A DNA stretch of 64,000 nt, from positions 27,405-91,404 of the forward strand of contig NZ_WEHZ01000021.1 in NCBI RefSeq assembly GCF_012641745.1, in the 5' to 3' direction. Source of the DNA: Pseudoalteromonas peptidolytica (GTDB lineage Bacteria; Pseudomonadota; Gammaproteobacteria; Enterobacterales; Alteromonadaceae). The notes beneath the pieces were generated by a model, which was given only the letters and a program-made list of their open reading frames with translations, was not told the origin of the DNA and did not search any database. A program made the translations under genes and the position numbers. Below are positions 15,936-25,481 of the stretch, in pieces (within the stretch, counting starts at the first letter, position 1; the number at the start of each line of letters is the position of its first letter).

Positions 15936-16800
15936 ATTTTCCCCCGACAAAGACTGTCGCGGTATAGCTATCCTCGACTATCGGGCTATCTGTCATAACA
16001 GTGTCAAGCTGTTGATATTTCGCGTTAAATTTGAAAGTCCACGATTTGCTTATTGGGTATGAATAAGCAAAACTCAAATAGGGCTGGTAACTTGAGCTAC
16101 CTTCATACCACAAGGCTGAGTTAAGGGTGTCGGCTTTATTAATACCATAGTAGTAATCGATTAATTGTCTACTTTTCCATTTTAGCCCTGCTTTGATGAG
16201 TGCATGGGCATTTGGCGTATTATTGAAGCGGAATCGGTAACTTATACCTATATCCGCATTATAACCTTGATATGTGTTGGTGATGTCGCTCAGCCATGAT
16301 GCTGTTACTTTGACATTATCATTGATAATCCAATGTGCTAGCACTCCCCCATCAACTGCCCATTTCCTTGACTTAATATCATCAAGTGAGATGACACGTT
16401 GCTCCGCGAGAAACTCACCTCCAGGTAATTCAGCACTGGCATCTAACAAACTTTTTTGTACAAAAATATTACTCGGGTGGAATTTCTCAAAATACGCTTG
16501 TTCTGTGTTAAATGTGCCAATTAAGCTGATGTCAAATTGGTCGTGATAGTAGAGTGTATAGCCTAATGTTCCATTATCTAAAAATAGATTCTCGCCGTAA
16601 TAGCTGATATAAGGCACTGCAATCAAAGGTATGTTATCACCGCCATGTAGTGGGTTGGTGATCACCCCGCCACCGAGTGCGACACCAAAACGCCATTGGC
16701 CAATAGCTGTACATTCGCTGTCATTGGCGTCACATGGCACTGTATTGGCACTTACCTTGGCGGCGAGCAGCAAAGTTAAGGCCACTAGTAACTTTTTCAA
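15925..16800 (-). CDS. MipA/OmpV-family outer-membrane protein (TTG start)
   Basis: The 291-residue mature-barrel protein begins with the signal peptide LKKLLVALTLLLAAKVSANT. It has MipA/OmpV phrases: WRFGVALGGGVITNPLHGGDNIPLIAVPYISYYGENLFLDNGTLGYTLY, then paired barrel strands, ending VFVGGKYEF with the terminal phenylalanine. No ATG fits the signal peptide. A TTG at 16800 has GGAG eight bases before it and is the best start; reading further upstream adds unlikely leader sequence. Family members are scaffolds or sensors for envelope stress. It heads the DUF3019/two-component operon. Confidence 0.85.
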   Translation of the reverse strand: MKKLLVALTLLLAAKVSANTVPCDANDSECTAIGQWRFGVALGGGVITNPLHGGDNIPLIAVPYISYYGENLFLDNGTLGYTLYYHDQFDISLIGTFNTEQAYFEKFHPSNIFVQKSLLDASAELPGGEFLAEQRVISLDDIKSRKWAVDGGVLAHWIINDNVKVTASWLSDITNTYQGYNADIGISYRFRFNNTPNAHALIKAGLKWKSRQLIDYYYGINKADTLNSALWYEGSSSYQPYLSFAYSYPISKSWTFKFNAKYQQLDTVMTDSPIVEDSYTATVFVGGKYEF

Positions 16801-17170
16801 TGTGAAACTCCAGTTTGAGTGATACAAATTTGTTTCGTTAGCTGATCTATTTTGATGACAGAAAGCTGTGTTGATAACACCACTGTCGCATTTTGTTATC
16901 ACCAAGCCATTTGTGTCCATGTTGGTGACGTTAAATAAAAAGCGTTAATGCCGTCAGTGTTTGATTTCCTCAACTTGAGTCAGTATTAAAACAAAATGGT
17001 AGTCGTTTGTTGGCGGTGAGTGGTCAGCCTGCCCTAATGTGTAATTTACCAGTCGCGGTACAAATTACCAGAAAGGGTAACATTAAATAACAAAACAAAC
17101 GCTGATGATAACAGAAATGCCGGCGTAAAAGTTTAGGCTTAATTGACGCTTAACTTTCAAGGATAACATT
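16801..17170. promoter_or_regulatory. Divergent control region between mipA-type operon and propeller lipoprotein
   Basis: These 370 bases hold no gene. A MITE fragment lies at 16962-17001. Two similar ten-base sites, AATTTACCAG at 17043 and AAATTACCAG at 17062, sit 19 bases apart, a spacing that suits OmpR-type dimers. They are candidates for the adjacent response regulator's operator, though this is a guess from pattern alone. Confidence 0.35.
16962..17001 (+). repeat. Fragment of MITE-like repeat (right end)
   Basis: TTCCTCAACTTGAGTCAG, then TATTAAAACAAAATGGTA, matches the right terminus of the full copy at 31912-32074 with several substitutions. It is a decayed solo end. Confidence 0.5.
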
Positions 17171-19180
17171 ATGAATTACAAAATTTGGTTGAGCTTGCCA
17201 CTTGCTGCAGGTTTGAGTGCATGTGGTGGTAGCAGCAACAATGAAGAGAATAAGACGTTGCCAGCGCTCAATGCGCTAAATAACAGTACAGCACCGCTAC
17301 AAGCATCTTCTGCAGCGCAATTTAGTCAGTTTGTTAAAAATGGTATTTTTATCGCAAGTGGAGGGGGGAAAAACGGTGAAGACGTGTCGGAAAACCCAGC
17401 CGCTACTACCGTAACAACGCCATACTCTGGGACAAACCAGCTTGTGGATGGTGTATCACAAAGCGACCGGATCAAGTTTGACGGGCGCTATTTGTATATT
17501 GCTGGGACGACGGAGGTTGCCTACGAGGGGGACAGCAGTAAAACCTTCGTTAGAGTGTTAGATACTGTGGCTGACGAAGTGCCATTGCAAGTGAATGAAC
17601 TTATTGTGTCGGACTCAGCGTTTGCTAGCCAAAACCTCTATTTACAGGAGCACCAGTTAATCAGTGTATTGATGGACTATGATTACGGCTTCGCAGACGA
17701 CATATCGATACAGTCAATCCAGCCACAAGTAGATTATCAAGGTTTTATAGAGCTGGCTTTCAGTGACGTATCCATGCCCGAACAAGCCGCCGTCGAGAAA
17801 CGCTTTCGGATGGATGGCTCACTAGTTGGTAGTCGCCTAATAGGTGATACTCTGTATGTAATAGCTGAACATACATTGAGTTACAGTGGATATACGGACA
17901 ATGACAGATTAGCAAGCTATAACCAACTAATGGATATGGATGTCAACGCACTGCTCCCTGCCTTTAAAAACCTACAAACAAACACAGAAGCGCCATTAGT
18001 CGCAGCAGATAGTTGCTATCTGCCTGCAGATGCAACGGCATTAGATGGCTACCATGGCTTAACGACCATAACCCAAGTAAATATCCACACTCCTGATGAC
18101 TTTAAAACAACATGCGTAAGCACCCGAACCGCGGGCTTTTATATGTCAGCGACGACGCTATATCTGTATAACTACACATTCGCCGATAACACTGATGAGG
18201 TCAACACCGCGATTTGGCAACCTCATGGTTTAGTATTACACCAATTGACACTAAATAATGAAGGGGTAACTTATCAAGCGACAGGAGAGGTTGAAGGTCA
18301 GCTCGCACAGGTGAGTAGTAACATGGCAGCAACGCGATTTGATGAACAAGACGGTATGCTCAGAGTGTTCACAAGTAAATATGACACTAGCATGGGAAAT
18401 AGCCACAAGCTGCATATTCTAAAACCAGAGGGCAACACACTGGTGACAGTTGCCACTTTACCAAATGATAAATATCCCACCCCTATTGGTAAAGTGAACC
18501 CACAAACCAATCAAGTAGATGAAGATGTGTACGCCGTGCGGTATTTTGGCGATACTGCCTATGTTGTTACTTTTAGGCAAATAGACCCTCTATATGTCTT
18601 AGATTTATCCGATGTTACAGAGCCTAAAATGGTTGGCAGCCTAGAAGTACCCGGTTTTTCCTCATACCTACACCCAGTTGGTGAAGGCTTATTGCTTGGC
18701 GTTGGGCAACATGTAACGGAGCCAAACTCTGAAGTTGCTTCAGGTACACAAGTGAGTTTATTTGATGTGGCTGATCCGGCGGCACCTAAGCTGTTAAAAG
18801 CACATATCTTTGAAGGGGGATTTACGCCACTGGAGTATGATTATCGTACGCTGGCGATGCTAAAAGACAATGACTCAGTGACGCGATTTACGTTACCTAT
18901 TGTGTATTGGACTACCGAACAAGAGAGTGACGCTAGCTCCACTTGGTATACTGCTAATGACTTGGCTGCATTTGAAGTAGTGCAAGGAGTGGACTCCACG
19001 TTGACCTACCGTGGTAGCAGCCGAGCAGCGCTCACCTTGCCTATTAGTAATGATAAAGTGCTGGGATATACCGAGGCGGATAGGGGGCTTATCCAAGGCG
19101 ATAAACTTTTGTACATACATGGCAACTATGTGTGGCAAAGCGATTGGTTAACACCTCAAAATAACACCGGCCCACATTAG
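17171..19180 (+). CDS. Lipoprotein with C-terminal beta-propeller (distant WD40-like family)
   Basis: The 669-residue protein has a lipoprotein signal with lipobox LSAC followed by GGSSNNEE, so it should be lipidated at Cys17 or close by. The body resembles the archaeal/bacterial secreted beta-propeller family: QLVDGVSQSDRIKFDGRYLYIAG, GSLVGSRLIGDTLYVIAEHTL, DVYAVRYFGDTAYVVTFRQIDPLYVLDLSDVTEPKMVGSLEVPGFSSYLHPVGEG. Tandem loops of D-loop-x-Y-V type recur every ~50 residues. The function of the family is unknown. A strong terminator follows downstream. The gene is monocistronic. Confidence 0.85.
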   Translation: MNYKIWLSLPLAAGLSACGGSSNNEENKTLPALNALNNSTAPLQASSAAQFSQFVKNGIFIASGGGKNGEDVSENPAATTVTTPYSGTNQLVDGVSQSDRIKFDGRYLYIAGTTEVAYEGDSSKTFVRVLDTVADEVPLQVNELIVSDSAFASQNLYLQEHQLISVLMDYDYGFADDISIQSIQPQVDYQGFIELAFSDVSMPEQAAVEKRFRMDGSLVGSRLIGDTLYVIAEHTLSYSGYTDNDRLASYNQLMDMDVNALLPAFKNLQTNTEAPLVAADSCYLPADATALDGYHGLTTITQVNIHTPDDFKTTCVSTRTAGFYMSATTLYLYNYTFADNTDEVNTAIWQPHGLVLHQLTLNNEGVTYQATGEVEGQLAQVSSNMAATRFDEQDGMLRVFTSKYDTSMGNSHKLHILKPEGNTLVTVATLPNDKYPTPIGKVNPQTNQVDEDVYAVRYFGDTAYVVTFRQIDPLYVLDLSDVTEPKMVGSLEVPGFSSYLHPVGEGLLLGVGQHVTEPNSEVASGTQVSLFDVADPAAPKLLKAHIFEGGFTPLEYDYRTLAMLKDNDSVTRFTLPIVYWTTEQESDASSTWYTANDLAAFEVVQGVDSTLTYRGSSRAALTLPISNDKVLGYTEADRGLIQGDKLLYIHGNYVWQSDWLTPQNNTGPH

Positions 19181-19341
19181 AGCAGATGGTTACCGTTTGA
19201 ACTCTTAACGTCGTTTTAGGGGGACTTCACAGTCTTGTTGTACATGGTTTTGTTGTTTAGCGGTGAACTGTAGCACCGCAGCCTACCGTTTCAGTAAGAG
19301 CGTTACATTTGCTGAGTCTGTATCGATAAAATCATGATTTT

Positions 19342-19367
19342 AGCCCCACCTAATGTGGGGCTTTTTT
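19342..19367 (+). terminator. Rho-independent terminator
   Basis: An eight-base-pair stem (AGCCCCAC / GTGGGGCT) closes a five-base loop and is followed by a T run. It ends the propeller lipoprotein transcript and, read from the other strand, faces the end of the TonB receptor gene at 19401. Confidence 0.85.
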
Positions 19368-19400
19368 GTAATTACCGTGGCCTAAACTACAGTATTTACT

Positions 19401-22400
19401 TTAAAATTGGTACTTGGCACCAATGAACGCAAAGCGTCCAACACCAGAACCATAAGCACTATCAAAGTTACCTCTACCACCGACAATAAACGGTCCCTTT
19501 TCATCGAATAGATTGTTGATACCACCATAAATCGATAAAGAGCGATCGTTATTCAAATCCATGCTGTAGTTTACACTGATACTATGGGTGACAACCGATG
19601 GCAGTGAACCTTGCCACAGTGGCTCAGGGTTACTGATGCAGCTTGACTCTCCAGCGTCACAACGGGCATCATTTTTCGTCATTGCAGCTTGCCAATCTTC
19701 ATATCGAGAGCGACTTGCTTCCACAGCACCTTTGTACTTTGTACTCCAGCGCACACGCCAGTCATTTTTGTACCAAGTCAGTGCAATCGCGCCTTTGTCT
19801 TCAAAAATGTCGTCGCCTAAGTAGCCTTCGTATAAATCCTCATATTGGCCATCAGGACCCGTACTGGTGATTGAATACTCGATGACGTGCGTCCAATCCG
19901 CTTTAACCTTAAAGCGGCCATATTCACTGGCATCGTACAGATACTCCATGGCAATATCGTAACCTTTGGTGCGAATTTCATCAGTGTTAATAACGCGCTG
20001 ATTTACTTCAAAGACCTGCCCTTCTTCATCACGCTTGATGTCGCGACAAAATTCATTTTCGCTGCCATATTCCATGGATGAGGCATAACAGAATTTGATG
20101 ATATCTTCGTTGCCCAGCGCCGTAACTGCGTCATCGATTTGAATATCATAATAGTCTAACGCCATTCTAAGGTTGGGAATAAACGAAGGGGCAAGGGACA
20201 AGCCAAGCGTAATTGTATCAGCTGTTTCTTCAAACAACTCACTATTCCCTGAGTTTGGAGAATAGCCATTATTCTCATCTTCAAACTTCCCTTCTGCAGC
20301 AATGGTAGCGAGGATCCCTGCCTCTTTTCTACAGTTATCATGGCCCGGTTCCATTGAGGTGGCAGTAACGCCATCGCAAACATCATCAAAGCTATTATAA
20401 TCACCACGAGGAGGAGACATTAGCTCTGTGATAGTAGGTGCTCTCATCGCTCTGGCCCAATTGGCCCGGATTGAGTAACCTTCAATTGGCTCGTAGATAA
20501 ATCCAGCTTTATAACTTTGGATAAGCCCTGTATTTGCCCAGCTGTAATCGGCAATACGAGCTGACACTTCTGCACTGAGAGACTTAGCCAAGGGGGCATC
20601 TTTTAGTAACGGCAACGAAAGCTCAGCAAAAGCTTCTCGTACGCTCACATCACCATCAAAAGTAGGTACGTAGTTGAAGGTTACACCGCCATTAGGCACA
20701 TTGGTAGCGACACTCTGACTGTCTTTTCTATATTCGAAACCAAAAGCAGAGCCTACAGCGCCTGCTGGGAGCTCAAATAAATCGCCGGTGATGAAACCAG
20801 ATACGGTAACTTGATCGATATCTGTGGTTATGGATGGATTAGCTCGAATATAATTAGCGGCTTCTGCTGTGATTGACCCTTCACCAAATAAGTTGATTGG
20901 TACACAACCTTGGCCTCGAGCTTGTTCGTCTTTACACTGAATGGTGCCGTCCGCTAGACGCTCGGCGTTGAGTGCTTGTTTGACACGTGCAACAAAAATC
21001 TCGTTACTACGGTTTTGCTCCTGTTTGAACTTGCCATAACCTACGGAGACATCCCACTCCCAGTCATCCCACAGGTAGCCGCGTAATCCACCCCATGTCC
21101 TAATCGTCGTTCTTTCATTGTCGTTTATGATATTTCCCACTTCTGAGAACAGTCGATCCCATTTTACGCCTTTTGAACTTGCTTCTGCGCGGATAGCGTC
21201 AGGCATATAGGGATTATCATAGGGGATACGGCCCATACAATCTGAGCCAAATTGATTGTTTGCAGGATCGTATGTAACTATCGCATCGCACTCATCTTCA
21301 CTTTCTGGTGATTTGACATTGCGTGAGGTGTTGCGGCTGTATTGTAATTGGAAGTAGGCTTCTACTTCATTGTCAAACTCATACTCAGTTTTTACTGCCG
21401 CAGAAATATCTTTATCTGGCACTTTTAACATCGTAAATTGGTTGAAGTTAATGCCGTGGCGTTCTTCTTGCCAATCGTTTCTTAACGTAGTGCCATCGTA
21501 CCAAAAACCGGCGTCGGGTTTAAAGCTGCTCGACTCGTCAAAGACGCCACCAGGGATAGAATCGCTGAGGCTAGTCCATTGTGATTTGTCGATGTCTCGC
21601 ATACATTGATAGGCTGTTTTTGTGTCGGGATCGTAAGTTGCTGTTAGCATCACGTTGCACATACGCTCTTCATCGTAGTCCCAGCTGTCTTGCTGTTGGG
21701 CACGTTTTCTATCCCAGTAACTTAAGCCTTTTTCTTCATCATACGTGGCACTGAAAAAGAAGTAGCCCTTACCATTGTCGTAGCTGGTACCGTAGTCTGC
21801 GCTTATTGTGTATTCTGCTGCGCCACCTTGTGTACTTTCTCCTCCACGAGCATGGAAAGTTGCCCCTTCTTTATCTTGTTGCGTAATGATATTTACCACC
21901 CCAGCGATGGCATCAGAACCATAGGCAGCTGAGGCGCCTCCGGTGATGATTTCTACTCGGTCAACCATGCCTTTAGGGATAGTTGAGAGGCTAACGTAAT
22001 TGCCTGAGTAGCTATTAGAAACCACTCTGCGACCATCAATCAGGGTTAACGTGCGGCTAACCCCTAACTCTCTGAGGTCGATTGTAGAAAGTCCCGTATT
22101 TTGAACGCTACTTTGCGAGTTTCCGTTACCTGTTCCTTCGCTGACTTGCGGCATTTCTTCGAACAAAATATCCGCCAGTGAACCAAACCCAGCATCATTC
22201 AAAGACTCCGCATTCATTGTTGCAATGGGTGTTGGCACCGAAAAGCTGTCTCTTTTAATCCTCGATCCGGTGATCACTATTTTTTCAAGCGCCTGATCTT
22301 CGGCCTGAGTGTTGGTTGTCGAGCTCGTTTGCTCTACCTGTTGACGTTCAATCTGTTGCGCTTGTGCAGTTGTGGAATGACTACATGCGAGTGCGATAGA

Positions 22401-22436
22401 TAGGGTAATGAGTTTTAATTTATTATTAGGTAACAC
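19401..22436 (-). CDS. TonB-dependent receptor (large, with plug domain)
   Basis: The 1011-residue receptor has a signal peptide (ALACSHSTTAQAQ). A TonB-box-like stretch is followed by a plug domain starting EKIVITGSRIKRDSFSVPTP, with DLRELGVSRTLTLIDGRRVVS and VDRVEIITGGASAAYGSDAIAGVVNIIT. A long 22-stranded-barrel region ends AFIGAKYQF. The SRIKR start and the 'GRRVV' plug belong to the receptor group common in Alteromonadales for oligosaccharides or peptides. No adjacent hydrolase shows the substrate. It is transcribed away from a CadC/ToxR-like membrane regulator across a 323-base divergent region, so that regulator is a likely controller. Confidence 0.95.
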   Translation of the reverse strand: MLPNNKLKLITLSIALACSHSTTAQAQQIERQQVEQTSSTTNTQAEDQALEKIVITGSRIKRDSFSVPTPIATMNAESLNDAGFGSLADILFEEMPQVSEGTGNGNSQSSVQNTGLSTIDLRELGVSRTLTLIDGRRVVSNSYSGNYVSLSTIPKGMVDRVEIITGGASAAYGSDAIAGVVNIITQQDKEGATFHARGGESTQGGAAEYTISADYGTSYDNGKGYFFFSATYDEEKGLSYWDRKRAQQQDSWDYDEERMCNVMLTATYDPDTKTAYQCMRDIDKSQWTSLSDSIPGGVFDESSSFKPDAGFWYDGTTLRNDWQEERHGINFNQFTMLKVPDKDISAAVKTEYEFDNEVEAYFQLQYSRNTSRNVKSPESEDECDAIVTYDPANNQFGSDCMGRIPYDNPYMPDAIRAEASSKGVKWDRLFSEVGNIINDNERTTIRTWGGLRGYLWDDWEWDVSVGYGKFKQEQNRSNEIFVARVKQALNAERLADGTIQCKDEQARGQGCVPINLFGEGSITAEAANYIRANPSITTDIDQVTVSGFITGDLFELPAGAVGSAFGFEYRKDSQSVATNVPNGGVTFNYVPTFDGDVSVREAFAELSLPLLKDAPLAKSLSAEVSARIADYSWANTGLIQSYKAGFIYEPIEGYSIRANWARAMRAPTITELMSPPRGDYNSFDDVCDGVTATSMEPGHDNCRKEAGILATIAAEGKFEDENNGYSPNSGNSELFEETADTITLGLSLAPSFIPNLRMALDYYDIQIDDAVTALGNEDIIKFCYASSMEYGSENEFCRDIKRDEEGQVFEVNQRVINTDEIRTKGYDIAMEYLYDASEYGRFKVKADWTHVIEYSITSTGPDGQYEDLYEGYLGDDIFEDKGAIALTWYKNDWRVRWSTKYKGAVEASRSRYEDWQAAMTKNDARCDAGESSCISNPEPLWQGSLPSVVTHSISVNYSMDLNNDRSLSIYGGINNLFDEKGPFIVGGRGNFDSAYGSGVGRFAFIGAKYQF

Positions 22437-22759
22437 GGTGATCCCTTTTCTAATTGTTGTTCATTGATTTAGGGTCTGCTGGGCGGGGAATGCCTTATTG
22501 TTTCACAAACAAAAGGCGATATTCTGGACCAGTGTTGCTCATTCTGACCATCCCTTTAGTACATGCAATGATACCAATATCTATTCTTTAACGTTTTTAG
22601 CTCTATTTAATATCTATTTAAAAATAAGCATTTAAAACAGATGTTTAATTAATACTTTAAGATGGATTTAAATATGAAAGTGGCATTCATCGTGTAAATT
22701 TTTTCATTTAGACACTAATTTAGGTATGATTTATTGCATACTTATTCACAGATGAAATC
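22437..22759. promoter_or_regulatory. Divergent control region between TonB receptor and CadC-like regulator
   Basis: This 323-base region is AT-rich (notably 22560-22700) and holds no gene. It must contain both promoters. I could not define a convincing operator by eye. Confidence 0.4.
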
Positions 22760-24826
22760 ATGCAGCACGACACTACTTTTCAGTTATTAGGCGTAAACAT
22801 CGACCCTATTGGACATAGTATGTCTAAAGATGGGAAAGTGTGTTGTGTCCAACCAAAGTTTATTGAGGTATTGTCAGTATTGGCACGTGCCTACCCCAAC
22901 GTAGTAACACGTGAAGAGATCATTGCTCAAGTATGGGATGGCAATCTTTTTGTTGGTGAAAAAGCCTTGACCAATGCTGTTTGGCATTTGCGAAAAACCT
23001 TCAAAACACTGGATTGTGGCGCTGAAAATACAGAAAACGAGGTTATCGAAACCATTCGTAAGTCAGGGTATAGATTAAAAGTTCCTCCTCATTTTGAACC
23101 CGCAGCTATTAGCCCTGAGGTACAACCTAATATTGCACAGTTTATAAGTGTCAACAAAGTCATGATGTTGACAACTTTGTGTATTTTAGTCGTCACTTTA
23201 ATGCTGTATTTGAACAGTGACCGTCCAAATGATGCGCTCGTTGACGTAACCGATTACCCCGGGCGAGAGTTGTTTCCAAGTATTTCTCCTAATGGGCAAT
23301 TTATGGCCTTTGCATGGCGAAAGCTCGGTGGTCATGCACATCTGTATTTAAAAGACCTTACTCATCCAAACCGTCCTCCTGTTAAGCTCAGCAATGGTAA
23401 CGAAAATGCGTCTGTTTCGGTGTGGGCGCGAGACAACCAAACGGTATTTTTCATTGCAAAGCAAACGGGTAAGTGTGCCATCAAATCGCTAAATACAGTG
23501 ACTAAAGCACAAAAAGTGCTCGCAGATTGCCCTGTAAACACGACGACCACACTGACCTACTCGGCAGAAAAAAATCTACTTGGGTTTGTTGCGAAAAAAA
23601 GTGAAGGTAGTGGCGGGCAGGTCGTCTTACTTGACTTAACTCATCTGACCGAAACGGTCTTAGATTGCCAGTTGAACTGTCAAGATAGCTATCCTGAAAG
23701 TATTGTGATGTCACCCGATGCGTCTAAAATCGTGATCAGTCGCAACTTACCCAATGGTTTAGAAAACCTCTACCTGAAAATGCTGGACTCAGGTCGGGAG
23801 ATTACGCTTCTACAAGGTCATGATGACTTACGAGGAGTGACTTGGCATCCTACTGACAATTACCTTGTGGTGTCATCTATAGAGCATGGTGCACGTAAAG
23901 CATATAAAGTGTCACTTGACGGCAAGATATTGGCCTCGCTACCATTTTCTGGGCTCAGCTACCCAAATTTCAGCGCTTCCGGAGCGCTTTATTTTCATAA
24001 TTGGGAGATAGATACTTCTATTATGAAACTTGATTTAAGTGCAACTGTAGCAAGCTCCCCATTTCCAATTTTACACTCACAAGTGAGCTTTCGTTACCCT
24101 GATTACTCATCAGATTCAGAGCAGTTGCTTTTTATTTCTAATCAGTCTGGCTTTGATGAAGTGTGGATGTCTAACCTCAAAGGTGACGAGCGAGTACAGC
24201 TAACCCAATTAGAGTTACAAGCGTTGCATCCAGCATGGTCCAAAGATGGCAGCAAAGTGGTTTTTATCACTAAATCATCGCAGGGGAGTCAGCTCCAGCT
24301 ACTGGATGTCGCCGACAAGCAAGTGATCCAAATAAAAACAGGTCTTGAGTATCATGGCAAGCCTAGCTGGTCCTCTGACGACAAGCATATATATGTCTCA
24401 GATGGCAAAGACATATTTCGAGTGTCAATAGAAGCACATCAAAAGCCCGTGACTAAGTTAACCGCTGGGACGACAGCGATCGAGTACAAAGATGCCTTAT
24501 ACATATACAAAAGTGAACAACAAGAAATGTGGAAAATGGATCTGATGTCTAAAGAACATCAGCATTTATTTACTGGGGCATATTTAGCATCAAGCGCGAG
24601 CTGGTCAGTGTCTCGTTCAGGTATCTACTACTTATCTGTTCATCGTGGTGATTTTCGCATTAGCTACTTTGACTTTGCGAGTAAACAACATAAAGACATT
24701 ATCCGAGTGCCTGAGCGCAGTTTTAGCCGCAGTAGGGGACTGGAGTTTATTGAAACAAAAAACTGGCTATTGTTTACAGGCTATGAGATCCCGCAAGTCG
24801 ATATAAAGCGTATTGATAGACTCTGA
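22760..24826 (+). CDS. Transmembrane transcriptional regulator: CadC/ToxR-type winged helix with periplasmic TolB-like propeller
   Basis: The 688-residue protein has an N-terminal OmpR-type winged helix (residues ~10-108; FIEVLSVLARAYPNVVTREEIIAQVWDG, ALTNAVWHLRKTF, IETIRKSGYRL). One membrane segment follows at ~135-152 (VMMLTTLCILVVTLMLYL). The remainder is a periplasmic PD40/TolB-like propeller with repeats such as ELFPSISPNGQFMAFAWRK, YPDYSSDSEQLLFISNQSG and HPAWSKDGSKVVFITKSS. Membrane-bound regulators of this kind sense the periplasm and bind DNA directly. The divergent TonB receptor is the obvious target. The ligand is unknown. Confidence 0.92.
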   Translation: MQHDTTFQLLGVNIDPIGHSMSKDGKVCCVQPKFIEVLSVLARAYPNVVTREEIIAQVWDGNLFVGEKALTNAVWHLRKTFKTLDCGAENTENEVIETIRKSGYRLKVPPHFEPAAISPEVQPNIAQFISVNKVMMLTTLCILVVTLMLYLNSDRPNDALVDVTDYPGRELFPSISPNGQFMAFAWRKLGGHAHLYLKDLTHPNRPPVKLSNGNENASVSVWARDNQTVFFIAKQTGKCAIKSLNTVTKAQKVLADCPVNTTTTLTYSAEKNLLGFVAKKSEGSGGQVVLLDLTHLTETVLDCQLNCQDSYPESIVMSPDASKIVISRNLPNGLENLYLKMLDSGREITLLQGHDDLRGVTWHPTDNYLVVSSIEHGARKAYKVSLDGKILASLPFSGLSYPNFSASGALYFHNWEIDTSIMKLDLSATVASSPFPILHSQVSFRYPDYSSDSEQLLFISNQSGFDEVWMSNLKGDERVQLTQLELQALHPAWSKDGSKVVFITKSSQGSQLQLLDVADKQVIQIKTGLEYHGKPSWSSDDKHIYVSDGKDIFRVSIEAHQKPVTKLTAGTTAIEYKDALYIYKSEQQEMWKMDLMSKEHQHLFTGAYLASSASWSVSRSGIYYLSVHRGDFRISYFDFASKQHKDIIRVPERSFSRSRGLEFIETKNWLLFTGYEIPQVDIKRIDRL

Positions 24827-24850
24827 TGTTGAGTGAAGCAACACGTTAAG

Positions 24851-24896
24851 GTTTTCTCGCCTCAAAAGAGACCACTTAATTAAGAACATTGGTATA
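24851..24896 (-). repeat. Fragment of MITE-like repeat (left half)
   Basis: TTTTCTCGCCTCAAAAGAG, then ACCACTTAATTAAG and ATTGGTATA, matches one end of the full copies at 39751-39960 and 46566-46706. It lies just before the peroxiredoxin ribosome site. Confidence 0.7.
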
Positions 24897-24913
24897 AATT
24901 GAAGGAATTGAAA

Positions 24914-25387
24914 ATGATTGAAGTTGGACAAAAACTACCTCAGGCGCAACTGAGCGAGCTCACCGCAGATGGCATGGTTAATCATGATGTCGCTACCTGC
25001 TTTGCCGGTAAAAAGGTTGTTCTTTTTGCCGTGCCAGGCGCATTTACACCTACATGCTCAGCTGCGCACCTGCCTGGTTTTGTGGTTAATGCAGATGAGT
25101 TTACCGCCAAAGGTGTGGATATTATCGCATGTGTATCAGTAAACGATGCTTTTGTGATGAAAGCGTGGGGTGAAGCACAAAATGCACAAGCCATTATGAT
25201 GCTTGGCGACGGTGATGGCAGCTTCACAAAAGCAATTGGGCTGGACATGGATACCGGTGCTTTTGGTGGCCTGCGCTCGCAGCGCTACGCCATGGTGATT
25301 GAAGATGGTGTGGTGACCAGCCTGAATGTGGAACAACCAAAACAATTTGAGGTAAGCAAAGCTGAAGTTATCCTAGCTTTGCTATAG
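24914..25387 (+). CDS. Peroxiredoxin, Prx5-like (thiol peroxidase)
   Basis: The 157-residue thioredoxin-fold protein carries the signature VPGAFTPTCSAAHLPGF, whose cysteine near residue 49 is the peroxidatic residue. WGEAQNAQAIMMLGDGDGSFTKAIGLDMD and GGLRSQRYAMVIEDGVV complete the Prx5/hybrid type. Members reduce hydroperoxides using glutathione or thioredoxin. I chose ATG 24914 because GAAGGA lies just upstream and the family begins near MIEVGQKLP. The gene seems alone. A MITE fragment ends 18 bases before its start. Confidence 0.93.
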   Translation: MIEVGQKLPQAQLSELTADGMVNHDVATCFAGKKVVLFAVPGAFTPTCSAAHLPGFVVNADEFTAKGVDIIACVSVNDAFVMKAWGEAQNAQAIMMLGDGDGSFTKAIGLDMDTGAFGGLRSQRYAMVIEDGVVTSLNVEQPKQFEVSKAEVILALL

Positions 25388-25481
25388 CCTATGAGTTGAG
25401 GGTAATTAATGCTTATTAACTAGCTGCTAGAAAGGCATTAGTTAAACCGAGCTCAGGTCAATTATCCGAATTTCAAGTCAC

